From positions 1 to 64,000 of the forward strand of contig NZ_SNYO01000009.1 in the NCBI RefSeq assembly GCF_004363095.1: a stretch of DNA of 64,000 nt, read 5' to 3'. Positions 36,285-44,302 of the stretch are shown here, piece after piece. The stretch comes from Actinomycetospora succinea (lineage in GTDB: Bacteria > Actinomycetota > Actinomycetes > Mycobacteriales > Pseudonocardiaceae). The position numbers were made by a program, and so were the translations under genes. How positions within the stretch are numbered: the stretch's first letter is position 1; each line of letters opens with the position of its first letter. The notes beneath the pieces are model-generated. The model was not told where the DNA came from, searched no databases, and saw only the letters and a program-made list of their open reading frames with translations.

Positions 36285-37175
36285 GTGTGCGGGATCGTCG
36301 GACTCCACCTGCGTGACCCCGAGCTGTACCCGCAGCTCGGTCAGCTCCTGGAGTCGATGCTGTGCGGGGTCGTCGAGCGCGGCCCCGACTCCGCCGGGAT
36401 CGCCGTCTACGGCGACACCCGCCGCTGCCCCGAGGGCCACGCCGCGGTCTCGGTGCTCCTGCCGGACGGCGCGACACCGGAGGGACTCAAGGACGCCCTG
36501 GCCGCGCTCGACCCCGTGGTCACCCCGGCCGGCGACACGACGCTGGTCGCCGCGCCGACCGGCGTCGACGAGCTCGTCGCGGCGGTGCGCACGGCGTTCC
36601 CGACCGCGACGGTGATCGGCTCGGGCCGCGACCTCGCCGTCTACAAGGGCACCGGGCACCCCCGCGACCTGGCCGCGACCTACGACCTCGCGGGCGCGCA
36701 GGGCTGGCAGGGCCTCGCCCACACCCGCATGGCCACGGAGTCCGCCGTGACCCCGGAGGGCTGCCACCCGTTCTCGGTGGGGCCCGACCAGTGCCTCGTG
36801 CACAACGGCTCGTTCTCCAACCACGCCACGATCCGCCGCGACCTCGTTCGCGAGGGCGTCACGTTCGACTCGGCGAACGACTCCGAGGTCGGCGCCCGCT
36901 ACGTCGCGTCCCGCCTCGCGCAGGGCGAGGACCTCGAGAAGGCGCTCATCGCGCTGCGCGAGACCTTCGACGGCTTCTACACCCTGCTGGTGACCAGCGC
37001 CGAGGGCTTCGCCGTGGTCCGCGACCCGATCGCCTGCAAGCCCGCGGTGATCGCCGAGACCGACGCCTGGGTCGCGATGGCCTCGGAGTTCCGCGCCCTG
37101 GCCCCGCTGCCCGGCATCGACAGCGCCCGCCTCTACGAGCCCGAGCCCGGAAAGGTCTACGCATGGACGCGGTAG
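36285..37175 (+). CDS. mgsA: class II glutamine amidotransferase-type subunit of N-methylglutamate synthase-like enzyme
   Basis: 296-aa Ntn-hydrolase domain protein. It starts with GTG at 36285, immediately followed by the Cys nucleophile codon (MCGIVG after Met removal), and has HTRMATESAVTPEGCHPF, LVHNGSFSNHATIRR and the NDSEVGARY block of GltB-type amidotransferases. The ribosome site is AGAGGAGACC. In MgsABC this subunit handles the gamma-glutamyl amide, releasing the amine for the synthase subunit; in ordinary glutamate synthase it would handle glutamine. The split three-gene form with a preceding GS-like gene and a following flavoenzyme points to the methylamine pathway. Its end overlaps mgsB by 13 bases. 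Confidence 0.82.
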   Translation: MCGIVGLHLRDPELYPQLGQLLESMLCGVVERGPDSAGIAVYGDTRRCPEGHAAVSVLLPDGATPEGLKDALAALDPVVTPAGDTTLVAAPTGVDELVAAVRTAFPTATVIGSGRDLAVYKGTGHPRDLAATYDLAGAQGWQGLAHTRMATESAVTPEGCHPFSVGPDQCLVHNGSFSNHATIRRDLVREGVTFDSANDSEVGARYVASRLAQGEDLEKALIALRETFDGFYTLLVTSAEGFAVVRDPIACKPAVIAETDAWVAMASEFRALAPLPGIDSARLYEPEPGKVYAWTR

Positions 37176-37912
37176 CAAGGGACACGAAGCATCAAGGGGA
37201 GCACGCCGATAGGGGAGCTGGACCCGACAACACAGAGACCATCACCTTCGACCTCGCCGAGACCGGCGGCGTCCGCTCCCTCAACGCCGAGCTCCACCGC
37301 CCGACGTCGAAGTCGTACGCCGTGCAGAACCCCGCCGGCGCCCACGCGATCGCGGCCGGGATCGACGCCGACATCGCCGTCGACGTCCACGGCCACGCCG
37401 GCTACTACTGCGCCGGCATGAACGACGGCGGCACCGTCACCGTCCACGGCAACGCGGGCACCGGCGTCGCGGAGAACATGATGTCGGGGACCGTACGGGT
37501 CACCGGCGACGCGTCGCAGTCGGCGGGCGCCACCGCCCACGGCGGCCTGCTGATCATCGAGGGCTCGGCGTCCATGCGCTGCGGCATCTCGATGAAGGGC
37601 GTCGACATCGTCGTCGGCGGCTCGGTCGGGTCGATGAGCGCGTTCATGGCGCAGGCCGGCCGGATGGTCGTCTGCGGCGACGCGGGCGACGGCCTCGGCG
37701 ACTCGATCTACGAGGCGCGCCTCTACGTGCGCGGCACCGTCGGCACCCTCGGGGCCGACTGCATCGAGAAGCCGATGCGCGACGAGCACCGCGCCGAGCT
37801 GGCCGAGCTGCTCGCCGACGCGGGCCTGCCCCACGACCCGGCGGAGTTCCGCCGCTACGGCTCCGGCCGCGCCCTCTACCACTTCACTTCCGAGCACTCC
37901 GGGAGCTACTAG
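37163..37912 (+). CDS. mgsB: GXGXG-domain subunit of N-methylglutamate synthase-like enzyme
   Basis: 249-aa protein corresponding to the C-terminal right-handed beta-helix domain of glutamate synthase as a separate chain. Glycine-rich turns repeat regularly (HGHAGYYCAGMNDGGTVTVHG, GNAGTGVAENMMSGTVRV, GGSVGSMSAFMAQAGRMVVCGDAGDGLGDSIYE, each shown only as parts). It is structural, tying the amidotransferase to the FMN subunit. The ATG at 37163 follows GGAAAGGTCTACGC and overlaps mgsA. The stop TAG shares a base with the mgsC start. Confidence 0.82.
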   Translation: MDAVARDTKHQGEHADRGAGPDNTETITFDLAETGGVRSLNAELHRPTSKSYAVQNPAGAHAIAAGIDADIAVDVHGHAGYYCAGMNDGGTVTVHGNAGTGVAENMMSGTVRVTGDASQSAGATAHGGLLIIEGSASMRCGISMKGVDIVVGGSVGSMSAFMAQAGRMVVCGDAGDGLGDSIYEARLYVRGTVGTLGADCIEKPMRDEHRAELAELLADAGLPHDPAEFRRYGSGRALYHFTSEHSGSY

Positions 37913-39234
37913 TGACCAGTCCGGCCGAGCGCGGGCTTCGCGAGTCCGCCACCTTCGACCGCGCCACGATCGCCGGCATCCAGCACGCCGCGCGCACCGG
38001 CGTCTACGACATCCGCGGCTGGGGCGCCAAGCGCGCGGTGCCGCACTTCGACGACCTGCTCTTCCTCGGCGCCTCGATGTCGCGCTACCCCCTGGAGGGC
38101 TACCGCGAGCGCTGCGACACCGACGTCGTCCTCGGCGACCGCCACGCGAAGTTCCCCCTGCACCTGCAGACCCCGGTCACGATCGCCGGGATGAGCTTCG
38201 GTGCCCTCTCCGCCCAGGCCAAGGAGGCCCTCGGCCGCGGGGCCAGCGAGGTCGGCACCTCCACGACCACCGGCGACGGCGGCATGACCGACGAGGAGCG
38301 CGGCCAGTCCAAGAACCTCGTCTACCAGTATCTCCCCAGCCGCTACGGCATGAACCCCACGCACCTGCGCTCGGCGGACGCGATCGAGGTCGTGCTGGGG
38401 CAGGGCGCGAAGCCCGGCGGCGGCGGGATGCTGCTTGGCCAGAAGATCTCCGACCGGGTCGCCGAGATGCGCACCCTGCCCCCGGGCATCGACCAGCGCT
38501 CCGCGTGCCGGCACCCGGACTGGACCGGCCCCGACGACCTCGCCATCAAGATCGGTGAACTGCGCGAGATCACCGACTGGGAGAAACCGGTCTACGTCAA
38601 GGTCGGCGCGACCCGCACCTACTACGACGTCAAGCTCGCCGTCGCCGCGGGCGCCGACGTCGTCGTGGTCGACGGGATGCAGGGCGGCACCGCGGCCACC
38701 CAGGAGGTGTTCATCGAGCACGTCGGCATCCCCACCCTCGCCGCCATCCCCCAGGCGGTGCAGGCGCTGCAGGAGCTCGGGGTGCACCGCAAGGTCCAGC
38801 TCATCGTCTCCGGGGGCATCCGCACCGGCGCCGACGTCGCCAAGGCCATGGCCCTGGGCGCCGACGCCGTCGCCATCGGCACCGCCGCGCTGGTCGCGCT
38901 CGGCGACAACGACCCGCAGTACGCCGCCGAGTACGAAGCCATCGGGTCCGCGGCCGGGTACTACGACGACTTCCAGGACGGGCGCGACCCGGCCGGGATC
39001 ACCACCCAGGACCCCGAGCTCTCCGCCCGCCTCGACCCCGTCGAGGCCGGGCGCCGTCTCGCCAACTACCTGCGCGTCCTCACGATGGAGGCCCAGACCA
39101 TCGCCCGCGCCTGCGGGAAGGCGCACGTCCTGCACCTCGAGCCCGAGGACCTCGTCGCGCTGACCATCGAGGCCGCTGCCATGGCCCGCGTCCCGCTGGC
39201 GGGCACCACCTGGATCCCGGGGAGGGACCGATGA
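37912..39234 (+). CDS. mgsC: FMN-binding glutamate-synthase-type subunit of N-methylglutamate synthase-like enzyme
   Basis: 440-aa FMN/Fe-S TIM-barrel subunit. Seen: GMSFGALSAQAKEALGRGASEVGT, TGDGGMTDEERG, GMNPTHLRSADAIEVVLGQGAKPGGGG and the FMN-phosphate site IVSGGIRTGADVAKAMALGADAVAIGTAAL. The enzyme should join the amine released by the A subunit to 2-oxoglutarate and reduce the imine to N-methylglutamate. The GTG at 37912 overlaps the mgsB stop (TAGTGA), and the stop overlaps the flavoenzyme gene (ATGA). It is one of two mgsC copies in the window; the other is at 59854. Confidence 0.84.
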   Translation: MTSPAERGLRESATFDRATIAGIQHAARTGVYDIRGWGAKRAVPHFDDLLFLGASMSRYPLEGYRERCDTDVVLGDRHAKFPLHLQTPVTIAGMSFGALSAQAKEALGRGASEVGTSTTTGDGGMTDEERGQSKNLVYQYLPSRYGMNPTHLRSADAIEVVLGQGAKPGGGGMLLGQKISDRVAEMRTLPPGIDQRSACRHPDWTGPDDLAIKIGELREITDWEKPVYVKVGATRTYYDVKLAVAAGADVVVVDGMQGGTAATQEVFIEHVGIPTLAAIPQAVQALQELGVHRKVQLIVSGGIRTGADVAKAMALGADAVAIGTAALVALGDNDPQYAAEYEAIGSAAGYYDDFQDGRDPAGITTQDPELSARLDPVEAGRRLANYLRVLTMEAQTIARACGKAHVLHLEPEDLVALTIEAAAMARVPLAGTTWIPGRDR

Positions 39235-40421
39235 GCGCGGACACCGCGGAAGTCGTCATCATCGGCGGCGGCCTCGAGGGCTGCGCCGCCGCGTGGGCGC
39301 TCGCCGAGCGCGACACCACCGACGTCGTCATCGTCGAGCGCAACACCGTGGGCTCCGGCGGCACCGGCAAGTCGTCCGGGGTCGTGCGCTGCCACTACGG
39401 CGTCTCCTCGCTGGCGGCCATGGCGACCCGCGCGCTGGAGGTCTTCGAGAACGCGCAGGACGTGCTCGGCGAGGACGTCGGCTTCCACCAGACCGGCTAC
39501 GTCGTCGGCGTCGGCGAGCAGAACGTCGACGCCCTGCGCGCCTCGATGGCCGACCAGCGCTCCGTCGGCGTGCGCACCGAGGACATCGACCCGACGGAGG
39601 TCGCCAAGCTCTGGCCCTCGGCGGACCTCGAGCCGTTCGCGGCGTTCGCCTGGGAGGAGCGCGGCGGCTACGGCGACGCGTACCAGACCGCCCAGGCCTT
39701 CGCGGGGGCCGCGCGCCGCGCCGGCGTCCGGCTGCGCCAGAGCACGACGGTCACCGACCTCATCACGAAGGGCGGCGCGGTCACCGGCGTCCGTCTCGCC
39801 GACGGCTCGGAGATCCACACGGGCACGGTCGTGCTCACCGCGGGCCCGTGGTCGGTGCCGCTGCTGGCCAAGCACGGCATCACGCTGCCGATCACCGTGC
39901 ACCGCGAGCAGATCGTGCTCATCGACCCGGGCGAGGACCTCGGCTCCGTGCCGGTGTTCTCCGACCTCGTCTCGCTGCAGTACGTGCGCCCGGAGAGCGG
40001 CGGGGAGATCCTCTTCGGCAACTCCGACCTCGCCGAGCTGGAGCCCGCCGACCCGGACCGCTACTCGAACCAGGCCACGACCTCGTTCCTCGACCTGGCG
40101 GTGGAGAAGGTCGGGACGCGGTTCCCGGGGCTGGAGGAGGCGGCGATCGCGTCGACCTACGCCGGCTGCTACGACGTCACCCCCGACTTCAACCCGGCCA
40201 TCTCGGAGACGGACATCGAGGGGCTGATCGTCGCCGCCGGGTTCTCGGGGCACGGGTTCAAGATCGCGCCGTCGGTGGGGCGGCTCGTGGCGGACCTCGT
40301 GATGGACGGCAGGAGCAGCGACCCGGACATCCCGGCCTCGGACTTCCGGCTCTCCCGGTTCGCCGACGGCGAGCTGCTGCGCAGTCCGCACCCGTATGTG
40401 GGCGCCGGACAGATGCGGTGA
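39231..40421 (+). CDS. DAO-family FAD oxidoreductase, candidate N-methylglutamate oxidase/dehydrogenase
   Basis: 396-aa amine-oxidising flavoprotein (sarcosine oxidase/glycine oxidase/DMGDH-like). It has an N-terminal VIIGGGLEGCAAAWALAERD dinucleotide site, an SSGVVRCHYG loop near the flavin attachment region of relatives, and the C-terminal GLIVAAGFSGHGFKIAPSVGRLVADLV. The ATG overlaps the mgsC stop, so it is the last gene of the coupled mgs operon. The pathway product N-methylglutamate is a secondary amine, the chemistry this family performs. I infer demethylation of N-methylglutamate to glutamate and a C1 unit, replacing the four-subunit MgdABCD. Substrate alternatives: sarcosine or another N-methyl amino acid. 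Confidence 0.82.
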   Translation: MSADTAEVVIIGGGLEGCAAAWALAERDTTDVVIVERNTVGSGGTGKSSGVVRCHYGVSSLAAMATRALEVFENAQDVLGEDVGFHQTGYVVGVGEQNVDALRASMADQRSVGVRTEDIDPTEVAKLWPSADLEPFAAFAWEERGGYGDAYQTAQAFAGAARRAGVRLRQSTTVTDLITKGGAVTGVRLADGSEIHTGTVVLTAGPWSVPLLAKHGITLPITVHREQIVLIDPGEDLGSVPVFSDLVSLQYVRPESGGEILFGNSDLAELEPADPDRYSNQATTSFLDLAVEKVGTRFPGLEEAAIASTYAGCYDVTPDFNPAISETDIEGLIVAAGFSGHGFKIAPSVGRLVADLVMDGRSSDPDIPASDFRLSRFADGELLRSPHPYVGAGQMR

Positions 40422-40424
40422 CGG

Positions 40425-40449
40425 CATACTCCTGGTCATGAGCCAGGAG
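40425..40449. promoter_or_regulatory. leaderless promoter with palindromic operator over the start codon
   Basis: CATACT (40425-40430) is a good -10 box, seven bases before the ATG at 40438. Across the start lies a perfect palindrome CTCCTGG - TCATGAG - CCAGGAG (40429-40449). The half-site CTCCTG equals that of the palindromes at 35058 and 35088, which points to autorepression by the XRE-cupin protein encoded here. Confidence 0.7.
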
Positions 40450-41085
40450 AACGGCGTCGATCACGGGCCGGCGGCCCGGGAGGTCGCGACCCCGCCCTCG
40501 CAGGAGGGACGGCTCGAGCGGGCCATCGGCGCGGAGGTCCGGCGGCTGCGCCGGGCCTCCGGGGCCACGCTCGCGGAGATGTCGGTGCGCACCGGCATCT
40601 CCAAGCCGATGCTCTCGAAGATCGAGCACGCGCAGACGTCGTGCAGCCTCACCACGCTGGCACGGCTGGCCGACGCGCTCGACATCCCGGTGACCGCGTT
40701 CTTCCGCGGCGCCGACACCGAGCGCGAGGCCGTCCACACGCGCGCGGGGGCCGGCGCGCGGATCGTCGCCCGCGGCACCCGGGTGGGCCACGACTACACG
40801 CTGCTCGGCGGCCTGCGCGGCCAGCACAAGCGCATGGAGGCGCACCTCGTCACGCTCACCGAGCGCAGCGAGGAGTTCCCGCTCTTCCAGCACCCGGGCA
40901 CCGAGCTGCTGTACATGCTCGAGGGCCGGATGGTCTACAGCCACGGCGAGTCGAACTACGAGCTGCTGCCCGGCGACGCGCTCCAGATCGACGGCAACGG
41001 CCTGCACGGTCCGCGCGACCTCATGGAGCTGCCGATCCGTTTCCTGTCGGTCGTCGCGCACCCGGACGCGGGCATCGAGGAGTAG
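40438..41085 (+). CDS. XRE-family regulator with C-terminal cupin sensor
   Basis: 215-aa regulator. A helix-turn-helix of the lambda-repressor type lies at about residues 22-78 (IGAEVRRLRRASGATLAEM, TGISKPMLSKIEHAQTSCSL). A cupin domain at about 100-210 (HPGTELLYMLEGRMVYSHG, ELLPGDALQIDGNGLHGP) is the presumed ligand sensor. It starts at a leaderless ATG with an operator across it. It is a close paralogue of the truncated gene at 63534 (shared HAQTSCSL-type stretch, IPVTA-FRG and GLRGQHKR). It lies 16 bases after the mgs operon's last gene and likely controls it. The effector may be a pathway amine or amide. Confidence 0.88.
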   Translation: MSQENGVDHGPAAREVATPPSQEGRLERAIGAEVRRLRRASGATLAEMSVRTGISKPMLSKIEHAQTSCSLTTLARLADALDIPVTAFFRGADTEREAVHTRAGAGARIVARGTRVGHDYTLLGGLRGQHKRMEAHLVTLTERSEEFPLFQHPGTELLYMLEGRMVYSHGESNYELLPGDALQIDGNGLHGPRDLMELPIRFLSVVAHPDAGIEE

Positions 41086-41727
41086 TCAGCTCTCGTCCAG
41101 CAGGTGCAGGTCGTGCGCGATCCGCACCAGCTCGGCCCGGCGGCTGCAGCCGTGGCGGCGCAGCATCGACGCCACGTGGTACTTCACGGTGTGCGAGCTG
41201 AGGTGCAGGCGCTCACCGATCTCGTGGTTGCTCTCGCCCCGCCCGATGGCTTGCACGATCGCGAGGTCGCGCTCGCTGAACGTCGCCGCACCCGGGGACG
41301 AGCTCCGGCGCCGCTGCAGCAGCTCGCCGGCGATCCGCGGCTCGAACCAGCTGCCCGCGGTGACGACCTCCCGGAGGATCTCGGGCACGCGGCTCACCGA
41401 GGTCTCCTTGAGCATGTAGCCCGACGCGCCGGCGTCGATCGCCTGGGCCAGCAGGTCGCGGTTGCCGTAGGCGCTGAAGATGACGACGGCCGGGGCCTGC
41501 GCGTCCCGGGTCAGCGCGCGACAGAGCTCGATGCCGCTGCCCCCGCCGCGCTCGCCGATCCGGAGGTCGACCAGCGCGACGTCCGGGCGGGTGCGGGCCA
41601 CGAGCCCCTCCCCCTCGCCGACGGTGGACGCGGCGCCGAGGAACTCCAGGTCCGGCTCGCGCCCGGCCAGCGCGCGCAGCCCGTCGTGGACGACCTCGTG
41701 GTCGTCGACGACGCAGAAACCGATCAC
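41086..41727 (-). CDS. LuxR-type response regulator
   Basis: 213-aa NarL/LuxR response regulator. The receiver domain has the acidic pair VVDDHEVVHDG, the phospho-acceptor Asp in PDVALVDLRIGE, Ser in VIFSAYG and Lys in YMLKETS. The C-terminal LuxR helix-turn-helix is FSERDLAIVQAIGRGESNHEIGERL followed by SSHTVKYHVASMLRRHG. The GTG at 41727 overlaps the sensor kinase stop (GTGA), so the pair is made in stoichiometric fashion. It converges with the XRE-cupin gene (stops adjacent). Its targets are likely within the amine island; an autoregulated kinase promoter is possible. Confidence 0.9.
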   Translation of the reverse strand: MIGFCVVDDHEVVHDGLRALAGREPDLEFLGAASTVGEGEGLVARTRPDVALVDLRIGERGGGSGIELCRALTRDAQAPAVVIFSAYGNRDLLAQAIDAGASGYMLKETSVSRVPEILREVVTAGSWFEPRIAGELLQRRRSSSPGAATFSERDLAIVQAIGRGESNHEIGERLHLSSHTVKYHVASMLRRHGCSRRAELVRIAHDLHLLDES

Positions 41728-43313
41728 CGCGCCACCGGCCACGGGGCGACGGCCGCGTGGACGTGGGTGCCCGGTGCGGCCGGTCCGACCTCCAGACGCC
41801 CGCCGACCCCGTCGACGGCGGCGTGCATCGCCCGCATGCCGAAGTGCGTCCCGCCCGGCGCGCCGGCGCTCGCCGGGTCGAACGTGCCGTCGTCGGTGAC
41901 GTGCAGGGCGACCGCGTGCGGGGAGGTCTCGACGCGGACCGTGAGGTGGTCGCAGCCGGAGTGCTGCTCGGCGTTGGTGACGGCCTCCTGCCCCACGCGG
42001 ACGAGCGCGTCGGCGGCGTCCGGGTCGAGCTCGAGGTCGACGCCGTCGAGCTCGAGCACGCGCACGACGTCGCGCTCGGGGACGAGCGCGATCCGGTCGA
42101 GGATCTCCGAGGCCGCCACCGACCCGACCCGGGGCGCCGAGACGAGCAGCTCGAGCTCGCCGCGCAGCCGCGACATGCACGCCTCGGCGGCGCGGGCGAT
42201 CGTGTCCAGACGGGTGGCGGTGTCGTCCTCGCGGACGCGGTGGCGGGCCTGCTCGGCCTCGAAGCCGATGGCGACCAGCCCGCGCACCACCGAGTCGTGC
42301 AGGTCGTAGGCGACCTGCTCGCGCACCGCCCGCTCCAGCGCCCGCGCCCGGTCGGCGTCGGCGTAGCGCCGCCGCACCCCGGGCGCCGCGTGGCCCGCGA
42401 GCTCCTCGAGCAGTTCCTCGTCGACGCTGGTGAACGGCCGCATCCGGCGGTCGCCGATGTAGAGGACGGCGGCGATCTCGCTGCCCACCGACACCGGCGC
42501 GGCCATCGCCGACACGATCCCCTCGTGGCGCGTCTCGTCCACCGGCGCCGCCTCGAGACGCCCGTCGGCGGCGTAGTTCGCCGAGCACACCGGGCGCCCG
42601 AGCCGGCGCGCGAGCCCGCCGAGACCCTGCCCGTGCTGGACGCGCAGGCGGCGGAACGGCGCGGTCCGGATGCCCAGCGCCTCGTCGAAGACGTAGGTGC
42701 CGGACCCGTCGACCGGCACGGCGAGGTAGGCCACCTCCGCCCGGAACAGCTCGCGGGCCGACGCCAGGATCGCCGTCAGCACCGCCGGTCCCTCCCCGCT
42801 CGCCACCGCCGCCTCGGCCATCGTGCGGGTGGCGGCGCGCAGGTCACGGCCGAGCGCGAGCGCCCCGGCCTGCCGCCCGCGCCGCACCGCCCGTCCGACG
42901 GCCTGCCGGTAGTGGCGCCGCACGTCCTCGTCGAGCACGGCGTCCGGGTCCCCCAGCGGCGTCGCCAGGTTGCCGACGACCACCGCGCCGTGCCCGTACC
43001 GGTCGCGCCACGGCACCACGACGCTCGAGCGCAGCCGCACGCCGTGGCCCCGCAGCCGCGACCGGATCTCCAGGCTCGGCAGCGTGGCCGGGGCCCGGCG
43101 CGGCAGCACCGGGTCGGCGACCACCGGCTCGTTCGGCAGGAACCCCTGCGGGCCCGTCGAGGCCAGCGTCACCGCCGGCCCCGAGCCGTGGGGCTCGTAC
43201 ACCACCGCGCCGAGCTCGGCGCCGAGCAGCGCCTGGATCTCGTCGAGGACCGGGCGCACGGCGTCATGGATCGCCTGTGAGCCGCCCCCGTCGACGAGAT
43301 ACTCCACGGACAC
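41724..43313 (-). CDS. GAF-containing sensor histidine kinase (NarL-partner type)
   Basis: 529-aa soluble sensor kinase without membrane helices. Two GAF-like regions (about 20-150 and 175-335) precede the HisKA_3 dimerisation helix with the phospho-His in VAYDLHDSVVRGL. The HATPase domain has GQEAVTNAEQHSGCDHL (N box) and VTDDGTFDP plus GGTHFGMRAMHAAVDGVGG (G boxes). Start: GTG 43313 or GTG 43307; the latter has better spacing to GGAGGAG, and the longer is given. It senses an intracellular signal, since no transmembrane segment exists. A TCTCCTGTG half-site of the XRE-cupin motif lies about 30 bases upstream. Confidence 0.87.
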   Translation of the reverse strand: MSVEYLVDGGGSQAIHDAVRPVLDEIQALLGAELGAVVYEPHGSGPAVTLASTGPQGFLPNEPVVADPVLPRRAPATLPSLEIRSRLRGHGVRLRSSVVVPWRDRYGHGAVVVGNLATPLGDPDAVLDEDVRRHYRQAVGRAVRRGRQAGALALGRDLRAATRTMAEAAVASGEGPAVLTAILASARELFRAEVAYLAVPVDGSGTYVFDEALGIRTAPFRRLRVQHGQGLGGLARRLGRPVCSANYAADGRLEAAPVDETRHEGIVSAMAAPVSVGSEIAAVLYIGDRRMRPFTSVDEELLEELAGHAAPGVRRRYADADRARALERAVREQVAYDLHDSVVRGLVAIGFEAEQARHRVREDDTATRLDTIARAAEACMSRLRGELELLVSAPRVGSVAASEILDRIALVPERDVVRVLELDGVDLELDPDAADALVRVGQEAVTNAEQHSGCDHLTVRVETSPHAVALHVTDDGTFDPASAGAPGGTHFGMRAMHAAVDGVGGRLEVGPAAPGTHVHAAVAPWPVAR

Positions 43314-43362
43314 GTCTCCTCCCGTGCAACCCCGAGCGTTACACAGGAGACGCGCCGCGTCA

Positions 43363-44289
43363 TCAGGCCTGGCGCGCCCAGCTGGAGTCGGACGGGGCCG
43401 GCTCGACGCCGCGGACGTCGGGCAGGGCCATCTTGCGCTCGTCCTCCTCGTCGTCGACCCACGCGCGGGCGATCTCGTCGCAGGTCGCGAACCACACGCC
43501 GTCGTGGGAGACGATGTGCTGGATGAGCTTCTCGTACCACATCATGTGGTGCGCCTGGCCGATGATCTGCGGGTGCACGCACGTCGCGTACACGGCGTTC
43601 TCCACGTTCTGGTAGGCGTAGTCGAAGATGTCCTGCCAGCGGCGCAGGATCGTCTCGGTGTCCTGCATCCCGGCCTGCGGCCCGGTGTAGGCCAGCGGCG
43701 GGAAGTCGTCGAGGTACCAGTTCACGGGGATCTCGAGAACGTGGCTCGCCTTGCCCGCCACGTTGGCCTTCTCCCAGTTCACCTGCCAGCGCTGCGGGCG
43801 GTACGGCTCGAGGTCACGCGCCATCAACGAGGTGTCGTAGGTGAAGCCCGACTCCTCGATGATGTCGAGGGTGTTCTCGCTGTAGTCCCAGTAGGGCGAG
43901 CGGTAGCCCGTGGGGCGCAGGCCCAGGACGTTCTTGAACGACTCGAACGCGAGGTCGACCAGGCGGCGCTCGGTGTCGCGCTCCAGGCCGGGCGGGACCT
44001 CGTGGTAGTAGCCGTGGTGGCCGAACTCGTGGCCCGCGTCGAGCACCGCGCGGCACTGCTCGGGGAACGTGTCGACCGAGTGGCCGGGCGTGAACCAGGT
44101 CGTCGTGACGTCGTAGCGCTTGTAGATCTCGAGCAGCCGCGGCACGCCGACCTCGGCGCCGAACTGGCCGCGCGACATGGCCGACGGCGATGGCCGGTTG
44201 AACGCGCCCAGCCAGAGGGCTTGGGCGTCGAAGTCCGTCCCCAGGTTGACGGCGATCTTCTTCCCGGGCGGCAGTTGCAGGTGTCCCAC
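43363..44289 (-). CDS. polysaccharide deacetylase-fold (cyclic imidase/PgdA-like) enzyme
   Basis: 308-aa NodB-fold protein. Metal and catalytic residues can be placed at NLGTDFDAQ (Asp pair) and GHEFGHHGYYHE (His-x3-His). It further has GYRSPYWDYSENTLDIIEESGF and TCVHPQIIGQAHHMMWYEKL. It has no signal peptide, so a cell-wall role is unlikely. The closest relatives I know (HpPgdA-like, PuuE-like) hydrolyse cyclic imides or allantoin-type amides in the cytosol. The ATG at 44289 lies 13 bases after the penicillin-acylase gene, suggesting joint action on an amide or imide in the amine island. The substrate is not known. Confidence 0.8.
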   Translation of the reverse strand: MGHLQLPPGKKIAVNLGTDFDAQALWLGAFNRPSPSAMSRGQFGAEVGVPRLLEIYKRYDVTTTWFTPGHSVDTFPEQCRAVLDAGHEFGHHGYYHEVPPGLERDTERRLVDLAFESFKNVLGLRPTGYRSPYWDYSENTLDIIEESGFTYDTSLMARDLEPYRPQRWQVNWEKANVAGKASHVLEIPVNWYLDDFPPLAYTGPQAGMQDTETILRRWQDIFDYAYQNVENAVYATCVHPQIIGQAHHMMWYEKLIQHIVSHDGVWFATCDEIARAWVDDEEDERKMALPDVRGVEPAPSDSSWARQA

Positions 44290-44302
44290 GGTGTCTCCTC
44301 GA

